A stretch of DNA of 64,000 nt from Carettochelys insculpta (GCF_033958435.1 NC_134138.1:81826298-81890297); one strand, 5' to 3'. Shown: positions 1 to 11,771, counted from the stretch's first letter. Notes: a model not told the origin generated them from the sequence alone. Numbers and translations are program-made.

Positions 1-1
1 T

Positions 2-342
2 GGGGGCGTCTGGGAGGTCTTTTGCCAGAGGCTAGCTCGCCATACAGGATGTCTTTTGGGATCCTTCCATCATTCATCCTGTGGACGTGGCCAAGCCAGA
101 GGAGCCACCGCTGCCTGAGGAGGGTATGCATGGTTGGAATTCCAGCTTGCTCGAGGATGGCGTTGTTGGGCACTCTGTCCTTCCATGATATCCCAAGAAT
201 GCACCTGAGGCAGCGCAAGTGGAAGACATTCAGCCTCTTTTCCTGGCGAGCGTACAAGGTACAAGACTCGCTGCTGTAGAGGAGGGTGCTGAGGATGCAG
301 GCTCTGTAGACTTGCATTTTGGTGTGAACCTTCCACACAATG
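2..342 (-). pseudogene. C-terminal fragment of a non-LTR retrotransposon (LINE) reverse-transcriptase protein
   Basis: Read on the minus strand, one frame stays open from a stop near position 342 to the window edge, about 110 codons. It contains the phrase RWLLWLGHVHRMNDGRIPKD followed by ILYGEL, which resembles the region after the reverse-transcriptase domain of vertebrate LINE ORF2 proteins. Upstream are cysteine-containing helices (ESCTLYARQEKRLNVFHLRC). The element would continue to the left, outside the window. I could not decide the LINE clade; it is not the CR1 type seen elsewhere here. It is probably a dead 5'-truncated copy. Confidence 0.6.
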
Positions 343-393
343 CTTCAAAATTCACCCCATGTTGAGAAAGTATTTACAAGGTACATAGTAGCT

Positions 394-690
394 CAGGGGT
401 GGCCAACCCGTGGCTCTCGAGCTGCTGCAGCTCTTTGAGCCATTACATGCAGCTCCTCAAAGCCAAGTGGCAGGAGTGCCATCTGCAGCTCTGCACATGT
501 GCCCCACTGCTTGGTGGGAGAATTGCATGGTGCCAACAGTGGAGGTGGCAGCTCTGGGGCAGCATCAGCGGTTCTGGTGAGTTGCCTGCATTGAATTAGA
601 GTGGGGAGCTGAGGGGTGCCTGGCTCTGGAGAAGAAGCAAGGGACTGAGTTAGAGTTAGGGACTGGGGGTGCCTGGCTGTAAGGGAAGGG
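394..690. mobile_element. hAT-like non-autonomous DNA element (tentative)
   Basis: The left end CAGGGGTGGCCAACCCGTGG is a typical hAT-family terminus of reptile genomes. The right end is not clear and no 8-bp target duplication was found, so the right boundary is a guess. There is no coding capacity. Positions 691-1019 hold nothing I recognise. Confidence 0.35.
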
Positions 691-1019
691 AAGGGCGTTG
701 AACCATGTATTCACTCAATCTCTTGTTGAGACTTTGTACTTGATTTGATGCACTCCCTAGCACAATGGATATACAAATTCTGTCATGGGCAATAGGGGGG
801 TAATGCACAGGTGGTGCTACCCAGCTACTCCTGTGGGACATGTCTGAATTAGATAGAGGAGCTTCAAAAGGAGGAACGAAGATCAGTTTGGAGCAAACAA
901 GCAAGGAGAGGCAAACTCCATCCTTTGCTTCTGGAGCGAGGTCCAGCTAAGTTAAGAATTTCTCAGCCAATTGATACCAGCAACCTGGGTTTCTCAAAGA
1001 AAGGAAGGACGTGTTGTGG

Positions 1020-1365
1020 AACATAAGAATGGCCATACTGGGTCAGACCAAAAGTACATCTAGCCCAGTACCCTGTCTTCCGACGGTGGCCAATGCCAGG
1101 TTGCCCAGTACAAATGAACAGAACAGGTAGTTATCATATGATCCATTTCCTGTCACCCTTTCCACGTTTCTAACAAACAAGGGGCTGGCGTCACCATTCC
1201 TTCCTATTCTGGCTAAAGACCATTGACGGACCTATCCTTCATGAGTTTATCTAGCTGTTTTTTTAAAAAACCTGTTCAAAGTCCTGGCCTTCTCAACATC
1301 TTCTGGCAAGGAGTTCCACAGGGTGACTAAGCACTGTGTGACAAAATACTTCCTTTTGTTTTCTC

Positions 1366-1405
<40 letters not shown>

Positions 1406-1850
1406 GGGAACAAGTAAATAACTTTTCCTCATTTACTTTCTCCTCACTGGACATGATTTTATAGACCTCTATCAATCCCTTACCCCCTTAGTCTTCACTT
1501 TTCTAAGCTATAAAGTCCCAGTCTTATTAATCCCCATATGGCAACCTTTCCATACTCCTAGTCACTTTTGTTGTCCATTTTCTGAACTTTTGCCAGTGCA
1601 GAGATATCTGTTTTGAGATGAGGCAACCACATCTAACGCCATAGTCAACATGTGGGTGTACTGTCGATTTATACAGTGGTAATAAGATATTCTCTTATTC
1701 TTTATCTCTTTTTTAATGAGTCTGAATATTCTGTTTGCCTTTTTGACTGCTGCAACACGAGTGGATGATTTCAGAGATCAGTTCACAATGATTCCAAGAT
1801 CTTTCTCTGGAGTGTTAACAGCTAATTTAGTCTACATTATGTTGGCTCAG
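1020..1850 (-). mobile_element. CR1 LINE, 3' fragment
   Basis: The plus strand starts with AACATAAGAATGGCCATACT, the reverse complement of the 3' untranslated end of turtle-type CR1. It then gives, on the minus strand, the ORF2 C-terminus, with the phrase LWNSLPEDVEKARTLNRFFK read from about 1330 back to 1250. The same layout occurs in the better copy at 38863-43520. A (GT)n tract has expanded inside the ORF2 C-terminal region. The copy is 5'-truncated and diverged and cannot be functional. Confidence 0.85.
1371..1402. repeat. (GT)16 microsatellite inside CR1 fragment
   Basis: Uninterrupted GT dinucleotides lie within the decayed CR1 ORF2 end, giving a spurious poly-His-Thr reading on the minus strand. 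Confidence 0.95.
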
Positions 1851-1962
1851 GATAGGACTATTCTTTGACAGTAGCCTGTGAGTCTGGCTGGGGGCTCACA
1901 GCTTTACAGACACTCCCTCTGAGGGTACAGAACTCACTCTTCCTTGTGATATGTCATTTATG

Positions 1963-2670
1963 GGCTACGTCTACACGTGAAGCCTACATCGAAGTAGCCT
2001 ATTTCAATGTGGTGACATCGAAATAGGCTATTTCGATGAATAACGTCTACACGTCCTCCAGGGCTGGCAACGTCGATGTTCAACATCGACGTTGCGCAGC
2101 ACCACATCGAAATAGGCGCAGCGAGGGAATGTCTACACGCCACAGTAGCACACATCGAAATAAGGGTGCCAGGCACAGCTGCAGACAGGGTCACAGGGCG
2201 GACTCAACAGCCAGCCGCTCCCTTAAAGGGCCCCTCCCAGACACACTTGCACTAAACAGCACAAGATCCACAGAGCCGACGAGTTGCAGACCCTGTGCAT
2301 GCAGCATGAATCCCCCGCTGCAGCAGCAGCAGCCAGAAGCCCTGGGCTAAGGGCTGCTGCACACGGTGACCATAGAGCCCCGCAGGGGCTGGAGAGAGAG
2401 CGTCTCTCAACCCCCCAGCTGATGGCTGCCATGGAGGACCCCACAATTTCGATGTTGCGGGACGCAGATCGTCTACACGGTCCCTACTTCGACGTTCAAC
2501 GTCGAAGTAGGGCGCTATTCCGATCCCCTCATGACGTTAGCGACTTCGATGTCTCGCCGCCTAACGTCGAAGTTAACTTCGAAATAGCGCCCGACGCGTG
2601 TAGCCGCGACGCGCGCTATTTCGAAGTTAGTGCCGCTACTTCGAAGTAGCGTGCACGTGTAGACACAGCT
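1963..2670 (-). mobile_element. Harbinger-derived MITE, copy 1 (708 bp)
   Basis: The element begins GGCTACGTCTACACGTG and ends CACGTGTAGACACAGCT, which are inverted repeats. It is flanked by the 3-bp duplication ATG (1960-1962 and 2671-2673). Inward from each end lie repeated palindromic motifs such as CTACTTCGAAGTAG and ATCGAAATAG. The two end regions match the two ends of the 4.1-kb element at 18907-22990 in reverse orientation, with the middle missing. It is therefore an internal-deletion derivative. It keeps the start codon and a 14-codon stub of the transposase gene (MNPPLQQQQPEALG then stop, from about 2306). Confidence 0.9.
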
Positions 2671-2673
2671 ATG

Positions 2674-3041
2674 GTTACTTAATTTATGTTTACTGACAAA
2701 TCCTCAGCGAGGATGAATATCCCAGGCTCAGCCAGAGAGCTTCTTCAGGCCAGACTGATGTGCCGAAACAGCTGACACTGCAGAACAAGGTTCTGAGAGA
2801 GAGCTGGGGCATGGGGTCCCCAGTGTGGAAACCCCAGTAACATCCCCTACATGAAATTTTGTTGAGTTGCTACTATTGAAGGTCATATAACAGAAGTGAT
2901 ACAGCTTTGCTGTCAACACTTTACTGTTCATTCTGGTCAGTAAAAGAACTCCGTGTGTGTGTGTGTGTGTGTTAAAAATCTGGGTTTTGCATACTTCTTC
3001 CTGGGAATAACTAAATGGGTGTGAAGACTAATCCTGCAGAG
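2674..3041. other. Stretch without a gene; contains a (GT)10 tract
   Basis: A (GT)10 microsatellite lies at 2953-2972. I see nothing else recognisable here. Confidence 0.6.
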
Positions 3042-3566
3042 CAGAAATTTCTCAGTTCATGGGTTAGGACCCAAAATCAATTCACCAGAATTTTTCGAAG
3101 GGATGTGTGGCAAGTCTGATCCTATCAGGGTGCCTGGGCTCGCCTCCCTGCTCCAGGCACTTCAACCTCTGGGTTCCAGCACCACTCAAGTTTGGCTGAC
3201 TTGTGATGACATAGGAAGCCCTGGGAGGCTAATTTTGAATGAGTGTCCCTACAACTCTTTGAGCCAGGTCACAACTCCATTTGCACAAATTTGGTCCAGA
3301 TGGGGACTTTGCCAAATCTGAGCAGTGCTGCCATCCTGTAAGTTGCAATGCCTGGAGCAGGTAGCTAAGCCCATCCACCCCCACAGCATAGTTGCTGCAG
3401 GAGCACCATTGTCAGGTGAGTGCCAGGTAAGTTCCAACCTCCCCGGGGAGCAAGATCTGTCCATAACCACCCCAAGACCCTCACCCCCAGACTATTTACT
3501 GCATTGTGACAGTCCACAAACATTTAGAAATGAGTCCTGAGCCCAAAAAGGTTAAGAGGACCACCG
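3042..3566. mobile_element. Possible hAT-like non-autonomous element
   Basis: The right part (GAGTCCTGAGCCCAAAAAGG then TTAAGAGGACCACCG) is, in reverse complement, close to the CAGTGGTCCTCAACC ends of hAT elements. The left end, around CAGAAATTTCTCAGTTCATG, is a weak partner. No matching target duplication was seen. Small overlapping reading frames inside it look accidental. Confidence 0.3.
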
Positions 3567-3572
3567 CTCTCT

Positions 3573-4535
3573 GGGTTCAGTAGAGGTCAGTTGTTTTTAT
3601 CTTAAAGATCATACATGTTCCAACAGGTTGTCCACTTTTGACAAGATTGAGTCTCATGTTTACTTGTTTTTATTTTGAGGAACATACTTGCTGTATAGAA
3701 AATCTGAATAACTCAGGCTCTTGATATTTTGCTGAGTGGGTTATTCATAAAAATAACAGTGATATCTGAGACCATCTGAACAACAGTTAAAATTGTATTT
3801 GCAAAAGAAAACAAATTTTTCTGGTTTTATGCAGCCAACTATGGAAAACAAAACCTGGGCCTCATGCTGCATTGTACTGAATGTGAATGTCCATGCAAAG
3901 TCCCTTTTGAAGGGATCTGTAACAAGTTGCAGGATCAGAGTCTATAATTTTAATTCCTAATATCTGTCCCGTAGAATTTAGGATAGATGGACAAGTTTAG
4001 CACATGTAACATACTATAAAGAGAATTCACGTACTATAAAAAAGTATTATTGGTTCCATTACTTTATAGACAAGTAAACATGACTGTTTCAGAAATTTTA
4101 GTTTGCCAAAGTTTGACTGACTATATTAATGAAGTTTGCACTGTTGCAAAAATGCCTGAGACACCTGTTACTTGAAGTGCATTTTCTGAGGTGTGTGATT
4201 TAGCTGATTAATGTAAATAATACTGCTTGTATGTTCAGAAACTGTCTTATGATTCCCAAACACAAAAAATAGACTGTAATTTTGTTTGTTACCCTTCAAA
4301 TTATTTATGGTCTGTTGAATCACAATGTAGTTGAGGATTCCTAAATGTAGGGAGCCTTGACTCCTAATGTCCTGATTCTAACTTGGCACATGCCTGAGAT
4401 GTATTCTAATCTCAGCTGCACTGCAGGGGATCTCAGGAAATCTGTTGTGATGTACATGGGAGTCAGCAGAGCACAAGAACACTTTTTAAAACATGTAAGA
4501 AATCAAGTCACAGAACTCAGGTTAAGAGCTGACGC
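3573..4535. other. AT-rich unique sequence, no gene seen
   Basis: There are no long reading frames with family resemblance and no clear repeat ends. Confidence 0.6.
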
Positions 4536-4538
4536 TTA

Positions 4539-4822
4539 GGGTTTGTCCACAATGGAGCTTTTGTTGCTAAAATGTTTGCTGCTCAGGAGAGTTAAAAAAA
4601 AATCCCTCTGAATGATGATAATTTTTGTGGCAAAAGGCGCCGATGTGGATAGCGCATTGTCAGTGGGAACCATGAGCCTGGTGATGAAGCTACCACCTGC
4701 TGGTGGAGGTGGATTTATTTACATATTGCTCTCCTAGCACTAGAGTTCTCTCCCAGCAATAGTGTGTTCACACAGCGTACCGTACAACAGCATATCTGCA
4801 AGTGCACAGTGTAGATATCGCC
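4539..4822. mobile_element. Old Harbinger-like MITE (284 bp)
   Basis: The left end GGGTTTGTCCACAATGG and the right end CAGTGTAGATATCGCC form a degenerate inverted pair of the GGC..GTC-TACAC type. They are flanked by the 3-bp duplication TTA at 4536-4538 and 4823-4825. The interior is unrelated to the other elements here and non-coding. The divergence of the ends suggests an old insertion. Confidence 0.55.
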
Positions 4823-4825
4823 TTA

Positions 4826-7800
4826 GTGCACACACTATTGATACAATAATTTAAGAAGCCATAAAGTATATGGTAGCAAGACTTTCTTGTGTGTATCTTA
4901 CTGCACATAAGGGTGAAGCCCTTGCCGTCATATTGACTCCCACACAGATGCCTCTTAGCTTGTGTACCAACAACGCAATAAGCCAGACCCTTGTGAAGAG
5001 AATATGGGTTTACAATAAAAACCCTGGGCGTGAAATGGGTGCATCTTTCTCAAACAAGAAACGTCTGGGGTCTTCATGGAAAGAGGCAAAACGGCGGGAT
5101 CGAGCAGTAACCAGATAGACCTGGACACAAACAGCTTCAAAGGTTTCCATAAATTCTGGTTCAGTTTTAGATCCAGAACTGAACTTTTTCTTTTAATTCT
5201 TTTTCCATAAGCGGTTGAACTTCAGCCCTCAATCAAAACCCACAGCAGAGTGGGAGGGGGAAGTTCAGATTCAGATCTAGGGGGCTCAGTTCTTCTCAGC
5301 ATTTGAGTTCTTTTTGGCATAGAATAGAGAAGTGATTTCAGAGCCGGCATGCAGGCCTCTAATTCTGCACAAACCCAGTCCTGGCATTAAACCGAGAAGC
5401 CCCATGGGCTGTCTAGCCCCTGCCTCACTGGTAGCATGCCATCCTTTCCACAGTTCTTTCCCTACAAGTAATTGAGATGGAGTGGCTGGTCCAGATCTGG
5501 CTTTCTAACACAAGGACTTATCTTTCCACTAAAGGATTTCTCCACTGGCCAGTTGCAGCCAGATTCCTCCTCTTTGCACTGACTGCATAGTGCAAAAAAG
5601 CTGTTGTTTAACACAGAATCTGGTCCCCAGATGTCACAGCTCAAACACCTCTCTAAAAATAGCAACAAAAATAGCTTTTGTCTTAAGCAATATTGCAATA
5701 TAAACTGATCCCATAATGGCTTCTATACAGTATGAATGCTGGATAATTTTGAAAACTGCTGTGCTTCTAGATAATTATGCAATTTCCTGTAACTGAAGTG
5801 AAAAACACTGTGGCAAAGAATATTCCCAGCCAGCAAAGCTTAGCACGGTAGGAGAAAGCACAGAGATATGCAGTCAAATGACAAATTCTGCAGTGATTTC
5901 TACCACTGTGACAGGCAAGAAAATCTCACTTACATTCCCAACCCAGAAAGCTCGTCCACATGCTCTACTGACAGGCTACCAAGAGGAAGTAGAGGGCTCC
6001 AGTGGCGCTAAGCTTAAGAGATTGTATGTAAAATCTTGATACTGTCTCTTGGCAGAACCACCCAAAAGATTTTAGTCTCTTTTATATCAAAATCCCTGCA
6101 ACTGTGTTTTGGTTTTCCTTTTGTTTTTAAAAAGGCATCAGGACCTGCCTCTGAATATTCAAAATGGTAGGCGTCAGTGAGCATTTCTATCAGCATCAGG
6201 CGCATCCCGCGAGAGGCACAATGAACGTGTTAGACAAATTTCACATTATTAGTAAGGACATGAGGGAAAATGGATATCTGGTAAATGGGAGCTCCTGTGG
6301 GTTGTCTCACACTGGAGTCACAACCATGTCTAAGCACGATGGGCTGCTGGTAAGGCTGGTGTAGAGCTTTCCTGAAAATGGGTCGATAGCCAGTTTGTCT
6401 TTTGATGGCGAGTACCAATGTGTCCAGTGACTGTTCAGTCTGAACAGATAATTACAGATAATGTGCATGTCATTAACCATTTGGCTTTCTTTCAGAATGA
6501 GTCTCTGATTCAATACGCTACCGTTGCTGCTTTTTCTTTTCTGGTCCATACTTCTCAAGCTGCAAATAATCTGCCAAACTCACGTGACTAGTAGACCAGC
6601 TGTGATAGGAGTGTCTCCTCTCACCTGTTCTGGCTTATGACTCTTATGACAAAATATCACTGTTGAGTAGGAAGAGTCTAAATTTGCCTCAGAGAAGGGA
6701 GAAAGATGATTTGGAGTTCTCGCCTTCACTGGTCCCACCAAATGTTTCTTTACATCTTCTCCCAACCCTGCTATACGTTTATACTCCCACACTGCTCAGA
6801 GTGGGAAGGAGAAAGGTGGGCTGCGACCCATCTACTGTTTTATAGGTATGACGTGGGTGGGGGAGCAAGACAGAGCAGAGTCTGATAAATTGGGAATGCG
6901 TACATATAGAAAGGTCTTCTCAGAATCGTAGAAAAGTTGTTCTTTTTTGTCATATCAGAATTTGAAAGCTCCACATATTTCATACTTCAGCACTCTGCTC
7001 CATGTGTCTCTTATTCATATAACTCAGTAAAAATAAAAATTAAATTCAGAAATAGTGATACTCCTTCCTTTCTGGGGAAAAAAGCTCAACAGGTCACTTC
7101 CTACTTACTTTGAATATCGTGCTCGCTGGCTGTGGTGCTGAAGGGAACCTTCAAGGGCTTTAGCCTATGAAATGAATCCTGCACAGGAGGACACTACACT
7201 GACCAGGCCTTGCACCTGCACTTAGCCATCTGCACTGAGTTCATTCATTCATCATTCATCCGATTGTGTGGTCTGAGGCAGGCTTTAGAACAGGAAACAG
7301 CTGAGTTCTCCAGACTGAAAAAGGAGTCTTGGTGCAGGACAGGACATCTTTTTGAAGGATAGGCCATGGAAGGAGGACAGGATCATCCTTACTGTTTTGT
7401 TACTCCCTGCACCACTCCCTGTGCTTAGGAAAAACAGGAGCTCCACTCCCAGACTGTTGCATTTCTTGTTGCCCAGGAATGCTGCATAAACTTTGCACAG
7501 CTACCACACATCTGTCTGTGAAGCTTTTTTCTTGGTCTCAGATTGAGACACTTGCAGCCCTACTTCATGAAGGGATTTCAAATTCAGCCTTCTTGGGATA
7601 CGCACAGACTGCTAAAGCCACCAACACAGGACAAAAACAAGTGGCTAAAGCCTGACAACTCCCGTTCAGATTTACTGGCAGAGCCTCAGCCATTTACCTA
7701 GTAATGAGTCTGTTTATCAGCAGTATTCACTACATGTTCCAGAGCAGTTACTGTGGGAAAGGCACAGAAGATAATGAGAGGGAAGGAAAGACAAGAATAG

Positions 7801-8150
7801 GAGTGACAAGAAGTCTGTTTCTCCAGTACTTGTGGTCTCTCACCCACAGCTAACTCATGGATGATACTTTCATGGACAGGGTTCACAAATAAGCACATGA
7901 TTTTCCAAAATAGATTCATTGTACAGGACTATGGAAGAATAAATACTACTAAGCCTGGATTTTAAAGCAGAAATTAGTTAATTGAACCTGTGTATTTCAC
8001 ACAGTATGTGAGGGAGATGGGAAAAGAGAGAAAACAAAGGAGAAGTGAAGAAAACAAGTGGGCGGTGAGGGGGGGAAAAACTACAAGTGAAAACGGGGGG
8101 AGTAAGGACAGAATGTGTGAATGAGATCAAGGCAGAGAGTAGAGTGGGGT
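4826..8150. other. 3.3 kb without recognisable gene or repeat
   Basis: Only short accidental reading frames (up to about 83 codons) are present. No splice-flanked coding exon with family resemblance was found. Confidence 0.55.
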
Positions 8151-8795
8151 CAGGAAAGATGTAACCTGTGGCCATATCCAGCCTGCGAAGCCTTTTAATC
8201 TCACCAGGGAGCAGCTTCTTATGCTGTTCCTAACCCCGGAAAATCTCTCAGCTCTTACTGGTTGGAAACAGACAATGGGAGCTGAGAGATTTTGCTGGCA
8301 GTGAGGGCAATGCAGCACAATTTCTCAGCTCCCTGTGGCTGGTTTACAGCCAATAGGAGCTGAGAGATTTTGTGAGGTGCAAGGGCAGCGCACAACCCCC
8401 CCATCACTGACAGCCAATGGACCGAAGCTTCTGGCCAGAAGTTGCTTAGGTAAGTGCCTCCAGTCCAGAGCCTACCTCTGGCACTGTACCCCCAACTTCC
8501 TCCCATACCTTGCATCCTGTCCTGCAACCCTTCCCCAAGCCAGAATCCTCTTCTGCACCCCTACCCACTTCCGGACCCTGCACCCCAATACCTTGCCCCA
8601 GGTCACAACCCCTTCCTTCACCCAAATTGCCTCCCATACACCACACAACTCCTACATCTCTGTCCCTTATCTTAAGCTCCCTTCTGCACATAACCTCTAC
8701 CCAGACCCCATATCCCTTCCATAGGAAAGTGCAGCCCTGAACCTCTTATCAAACCCTTGGAATGTCCCCTCATCAAAAATTATTGCCCACCACTG
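8151..8795. mobile_element. hAT-like non-autonomous element with internal palindromes
   Basis: The right end (TTATTGCCCACCACTG) is a typical hAT terminus. The left part reads GTAACCTGTGGCCATATCCA. Between 8245 and 8371 the motif AATCTCTCAGCTC recurs in both orientations, giving nested hairpins around TTGGAAACAGACAATGGGAG. The right half (8470-8740) is strongly C-rich. No clean 8-bp duplication was found, so the left boundary is approximate. Confidence 0.45.
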
Positions 8796-8799
8796 GAGT

Positions 8800-9709
8800 A
8801 GACACTTAACATTTCTATAAAAACAGCATGTAGTAAAATATACTTAAATATCTGGGAACAAAGATCACGAACAGCAGGAGTAAAAATGGAAGGGAAAATT
8901 AAAACAAAGGGACATGGTGTTTTTCTAGTGTAACTTTCCACAAACTGTAGCAATCTCTGTGTGGTTTAAAATAATGTATTAAGAGTGGTTTGTAATCCAT
9001 AGTATTGAGGCACTGTTGTCCCCAACCCTGTGTGATAAGTGGCGCATTCAAGACTGAGAATGGAGTAAAGTGTCCTGCCCAGCAGAAAGAAAATGCCAAA
9101 TTACTCCAGTCTTGCCAAACATAACTGCTCCTCTCTGTTCATATTGCTCTTTGTTGTCCTGTATGCAGGTGTTTACCATTATTGAGCAAACTAAAAGGTA
9201 ACATCAAGACAACTAAGGTATCTTTTAAAAGTGTACTTTCATCCTGTACCCCGTCTCCTGTCCCCTGACCAACACCAAAGGCCTTAAACTAAATTGTCTG
9301 TATTGATGGAAAAAGCTCAGGAGCTCCTTCTAGGTGTGAAGAAGGTAAAGGTGTTCATGGTGAGTGTTTTGTTTTAAAAAAAGCATCTGCAGCTTTGGAT
9401 GTCCTTGACCATGAGATACAATATTATTGGCTTGGACGTTGGATCTTGCAGGAAGGAATATGATTCTTCTGCTTCTTATCAGAGAGGTCAAAGAGAGTAG
9501 GGCTGGGCAATTCATGTACTTCCCAAAACCATGGGTCCTGTGGGTCAGGTTTTAGCACTCTTCACATGCATTGAACACAAAAGGTTAAAAAGATAGAATA
9601 AGAGACTAGGCACTGCCTTGTCCTTATGATGATTAGTTCTGTCCCCCTTTTCTTCAGCATGATTATCCTCCTATGTGTGTTTGACAAGGGTAGTGTTCTG
9701 GAAAAACAC
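8800..9709. other. Stretch without recognisable gene or repeat
   Basis: AT-rich sequence with no convincing coding potential. Confidence 0.5.
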
Positions 9710-9712
9710 AAA

Positions 9713-10853
9713 GGCTATGTCTACACTAGCCCCAGAACTTCGAGAGGGACATGATAATGAACCTAATCAAAAGATGCAAATGAGGTGCTGCCATAAATAT
9801 GCAGTGCCTCATTAGCATAATGGCAGCCATGGCGCTTCGAAAGTTCTGCTTTTGATTGCGCGCGGCTCATCTACACAGAGTCCTTTTTGAAAGGACCCTA
9901 CACAATTGGAAATCCCCTTATTCCTAGAACCAAATAGGAATTAGGGTATTTCAAAACATGCAGGCTACGTCTACACGTGAAGCCTACATCGAAATAGCTT
10001 ATTTCGATGTAGCAACATCAAAATAGGCTATTTCGATGAATAACGTCTACACGTCCTCCAGGGCTGCCAACGTCGATGTTCAACTTCGATGTTGCGCAGC
10101 ACCACATCGAAATAGGCGCTGCGAGGGAACGTCTACATGCCAAAGTAGCACACATCGAAATAAGGGTGCCAGGCACAGCTGCAGACAGGGTCACAGGGCG
10201 GACTCAACAGCAAGCCGCTCCCTTAAAGGGCCCCTCCCAGACACAGTTGCACTAAACAACACAAAATACACAGAGCTGACAACTGGTTGCAGACCCTGTG
10301 CCTGCAGCATGGATCCCCAGCTGCCGCAGCAGCAGCCAGAAGCTCTGGGCTAAGGGCTGCTGCCCACAGTGACCATAAAGCCCCGCAGGGGCTGGAGAGA
10401 GAGCGTCTCTCAACCCCTCAGCTGATGGCCGCCATGGAGGACCCCGCTATTTCGAAGTTGCGGGACGCGCAACGACTACACGGTCCCTACTTCGACGTTG
10501 AACGTCGAAGTAGGGCGCTATTCCTATCCCCTCATGAGGTTAGCGACTTCGACGTCTCGCCGCCTAACATCGAAGTTAACTTCGAAATAGCGCCCGGCGC
10601 GTGTAGCCGTGACGGGTGCTATTTCGAAGTTAGTGCCGCTACTTTGAAGTAGCGTGCACGTGTAGACACGGCTGCAGGGTCCTTTTGAAAAGGACCCCAT
10701 GTAGATGAGCCGCGCTCTATCAAAGTGAAAGTGCCATGGCTGCCGTTATGCTAATGAGGTGCTGCATATTGATGGGAGCACCTCATTTGCATCTTTTGAT
10801 TAGGTTCATTATCATGCCCCTTTTGAAGTTCTGGGGCAAATGTAGGCAGAGCC
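9713..10853. mobile_element. Palindromic Harbinger-like MITE, split by a younger insertion
   Basis: The outer ends GGCTATGTCTACACTAGCCC (left) and GGCAAATGTAGGCAGAGCC (right) are inverted repeats, flanked by AAA at 9710-9712 and 10854-10856. The two halves (9713-9962 and 10677-10853) are largely complementary. They share blocks such as GGTCCTTTTGAAAAGGACCC and CTAATGAGGTGCTGC with the palindromes at 17658 and 54872. The Harbinger MITE at 9963-10673 sits near the hairpin centre with its own GCA duplication, so it arrived later. Without that insertion the element is about 425 bp. Confidence 0.8.
9963..10673 (-). mobile_element. Harbinger-derived MITE, copy 2 (711 bp)
   Basis: Ends are GGCTACGTCTACACGTG and CACGTGTAGACACGGCT, flanked by GCA at 9960-9962 and 10674-10676. 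It belongs to the same internally deleted family as 1963-2670 and has the same orientation. It keeps the transposase start and stub (MDPQLPQQQPEALG then stop, from about 10309). It lies within the palindromic element 9713-10853 and opposes copy 3 at 11772, so the two form a large inverted pair about 1.1 kb apart. Confidence 0.92.
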
Positions 10854-11071
10854 AAACTGTGTTGCTCAATCTGAGTACATCAGAAGGGTTGCTTGTTGGC
10901 AGAAGGAAGCACTATGATGAATTGCCAGAGCTGGTTTTTGCATCTTCTCTTGAGGCTTTTTACCCAAGTCGTTTGCAGCCTGGATTAAGAAGTCCCAGCA
11001 GAGGCTAACAAGTATGTTTTAGCATCTTCAACTAGCAAGCTCTCCCAAACGCAGATCTCACAATGTGTATC

Positions 11072-11484
11072 GGATGTGGTTACACGAGCAACAAAATTCA
11101 TGGAACATGCACACACAAAATGGGATTTGTTGACAGTATCTGGACAAAATACAGCACTTGTGCCAGCAGCATTCTGCTTCAAAGCTTTGAGGCAGAAGGC
11201 TGCTGTTGACAGATTCTGTGGACAAAAAGGCAGTGTGGATGCTCTCATGGGGCCTTCTCTGAACAGACAGGGTATGCACAACAATGGGCAGCCCTGACTG
11301 CTGTGCTTCTGGGTGCCTGATTTGTTGAAAGAGCAGCAGGGCATTACTGCTGCTCTGTCGACAGAGCAGAGCGCTCTCCCAATTGGTTTTTGTGGGTGGC
11401 TGCACTCTGTCAACCGAAGTTTTGTTGGGAAACCTCTTCCAACAGTGACTTCCATCAACAGAGCGCTGTAGTGTAACCGGAGCC
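11072..11484. mobile_element. Harbinger-like MITE, GTTGACA-rich family (413 bp)
   Basis: The left end GGATGTGGTTACACGAG and the right end TAGTGTAACCGGAGCC are flanked by ATC at 11069-11071 and 11485-11487. The interior carries TCTGTCGACAGAGCAGAG and TTTTGTTGGGAAACCTCTTC, motifs shared with 35919-36362 and 58140-58940. Both strands contain reading frames of 142-157 codons, but these overlap each other and resemble no protein I know. Confidence 0.7.
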
Positions 11485-11487
11485 ATC

Positions 11488-11768
11488 CAGGTAGAGCTGG
11501 TCAGAACGTGGGGGATGGGGTGGCGGGGTTTCCCATGGAAAATTTAACTTCACCTGAAAAGTAAAAAGTCAGCAGCGAAATCAGTTTTTGGTGTTTGTGC
11601 AGAAAGTGGACAGGTTTTCAGTTTTCTGATGAAAGATCAAAACTGTCAAAAAGCAGATACTCTTAACAAACCAAGGGGGGAAAAGTATACCTAAAACTTC
11701 AATTTCTTGTTTTATCAAAAACCACATTTGTCAGAAAAATGTCAACCAGCCATAGACATTTGTCAGAC
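11488..11768. other. Short spacer between two MITEs
   Basis: Nothing recognisable. Confidence 0.5.
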
Positions 11769-11771
11769 CAA

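Noticed and set aside
1371..1402. Regular repeats that might suggest a CRISPR or satellite array
   Set aside because: They are simple dinucleotide microsatellites. No spaced direct repeats of CRISPR type and no long satellite were found in the window.
2284..2649. A 121-codon frame kept open in MITE copies 1, 2 and 3 (and shortened in copy 4)
   Set aside because: By eye, most differences among the copies change the amino acid, so I see no sign of protein selection. The frame is open because the copies are young and the TTCGAAGT-type motifs contain no stops in it.
10985..11486. Overlapping 142- and 157-codon frames on the minus strand
   Set aside because: They lie almost wholly in the MITE at 11072-11484, overlap in two frames and have no family resemblance.
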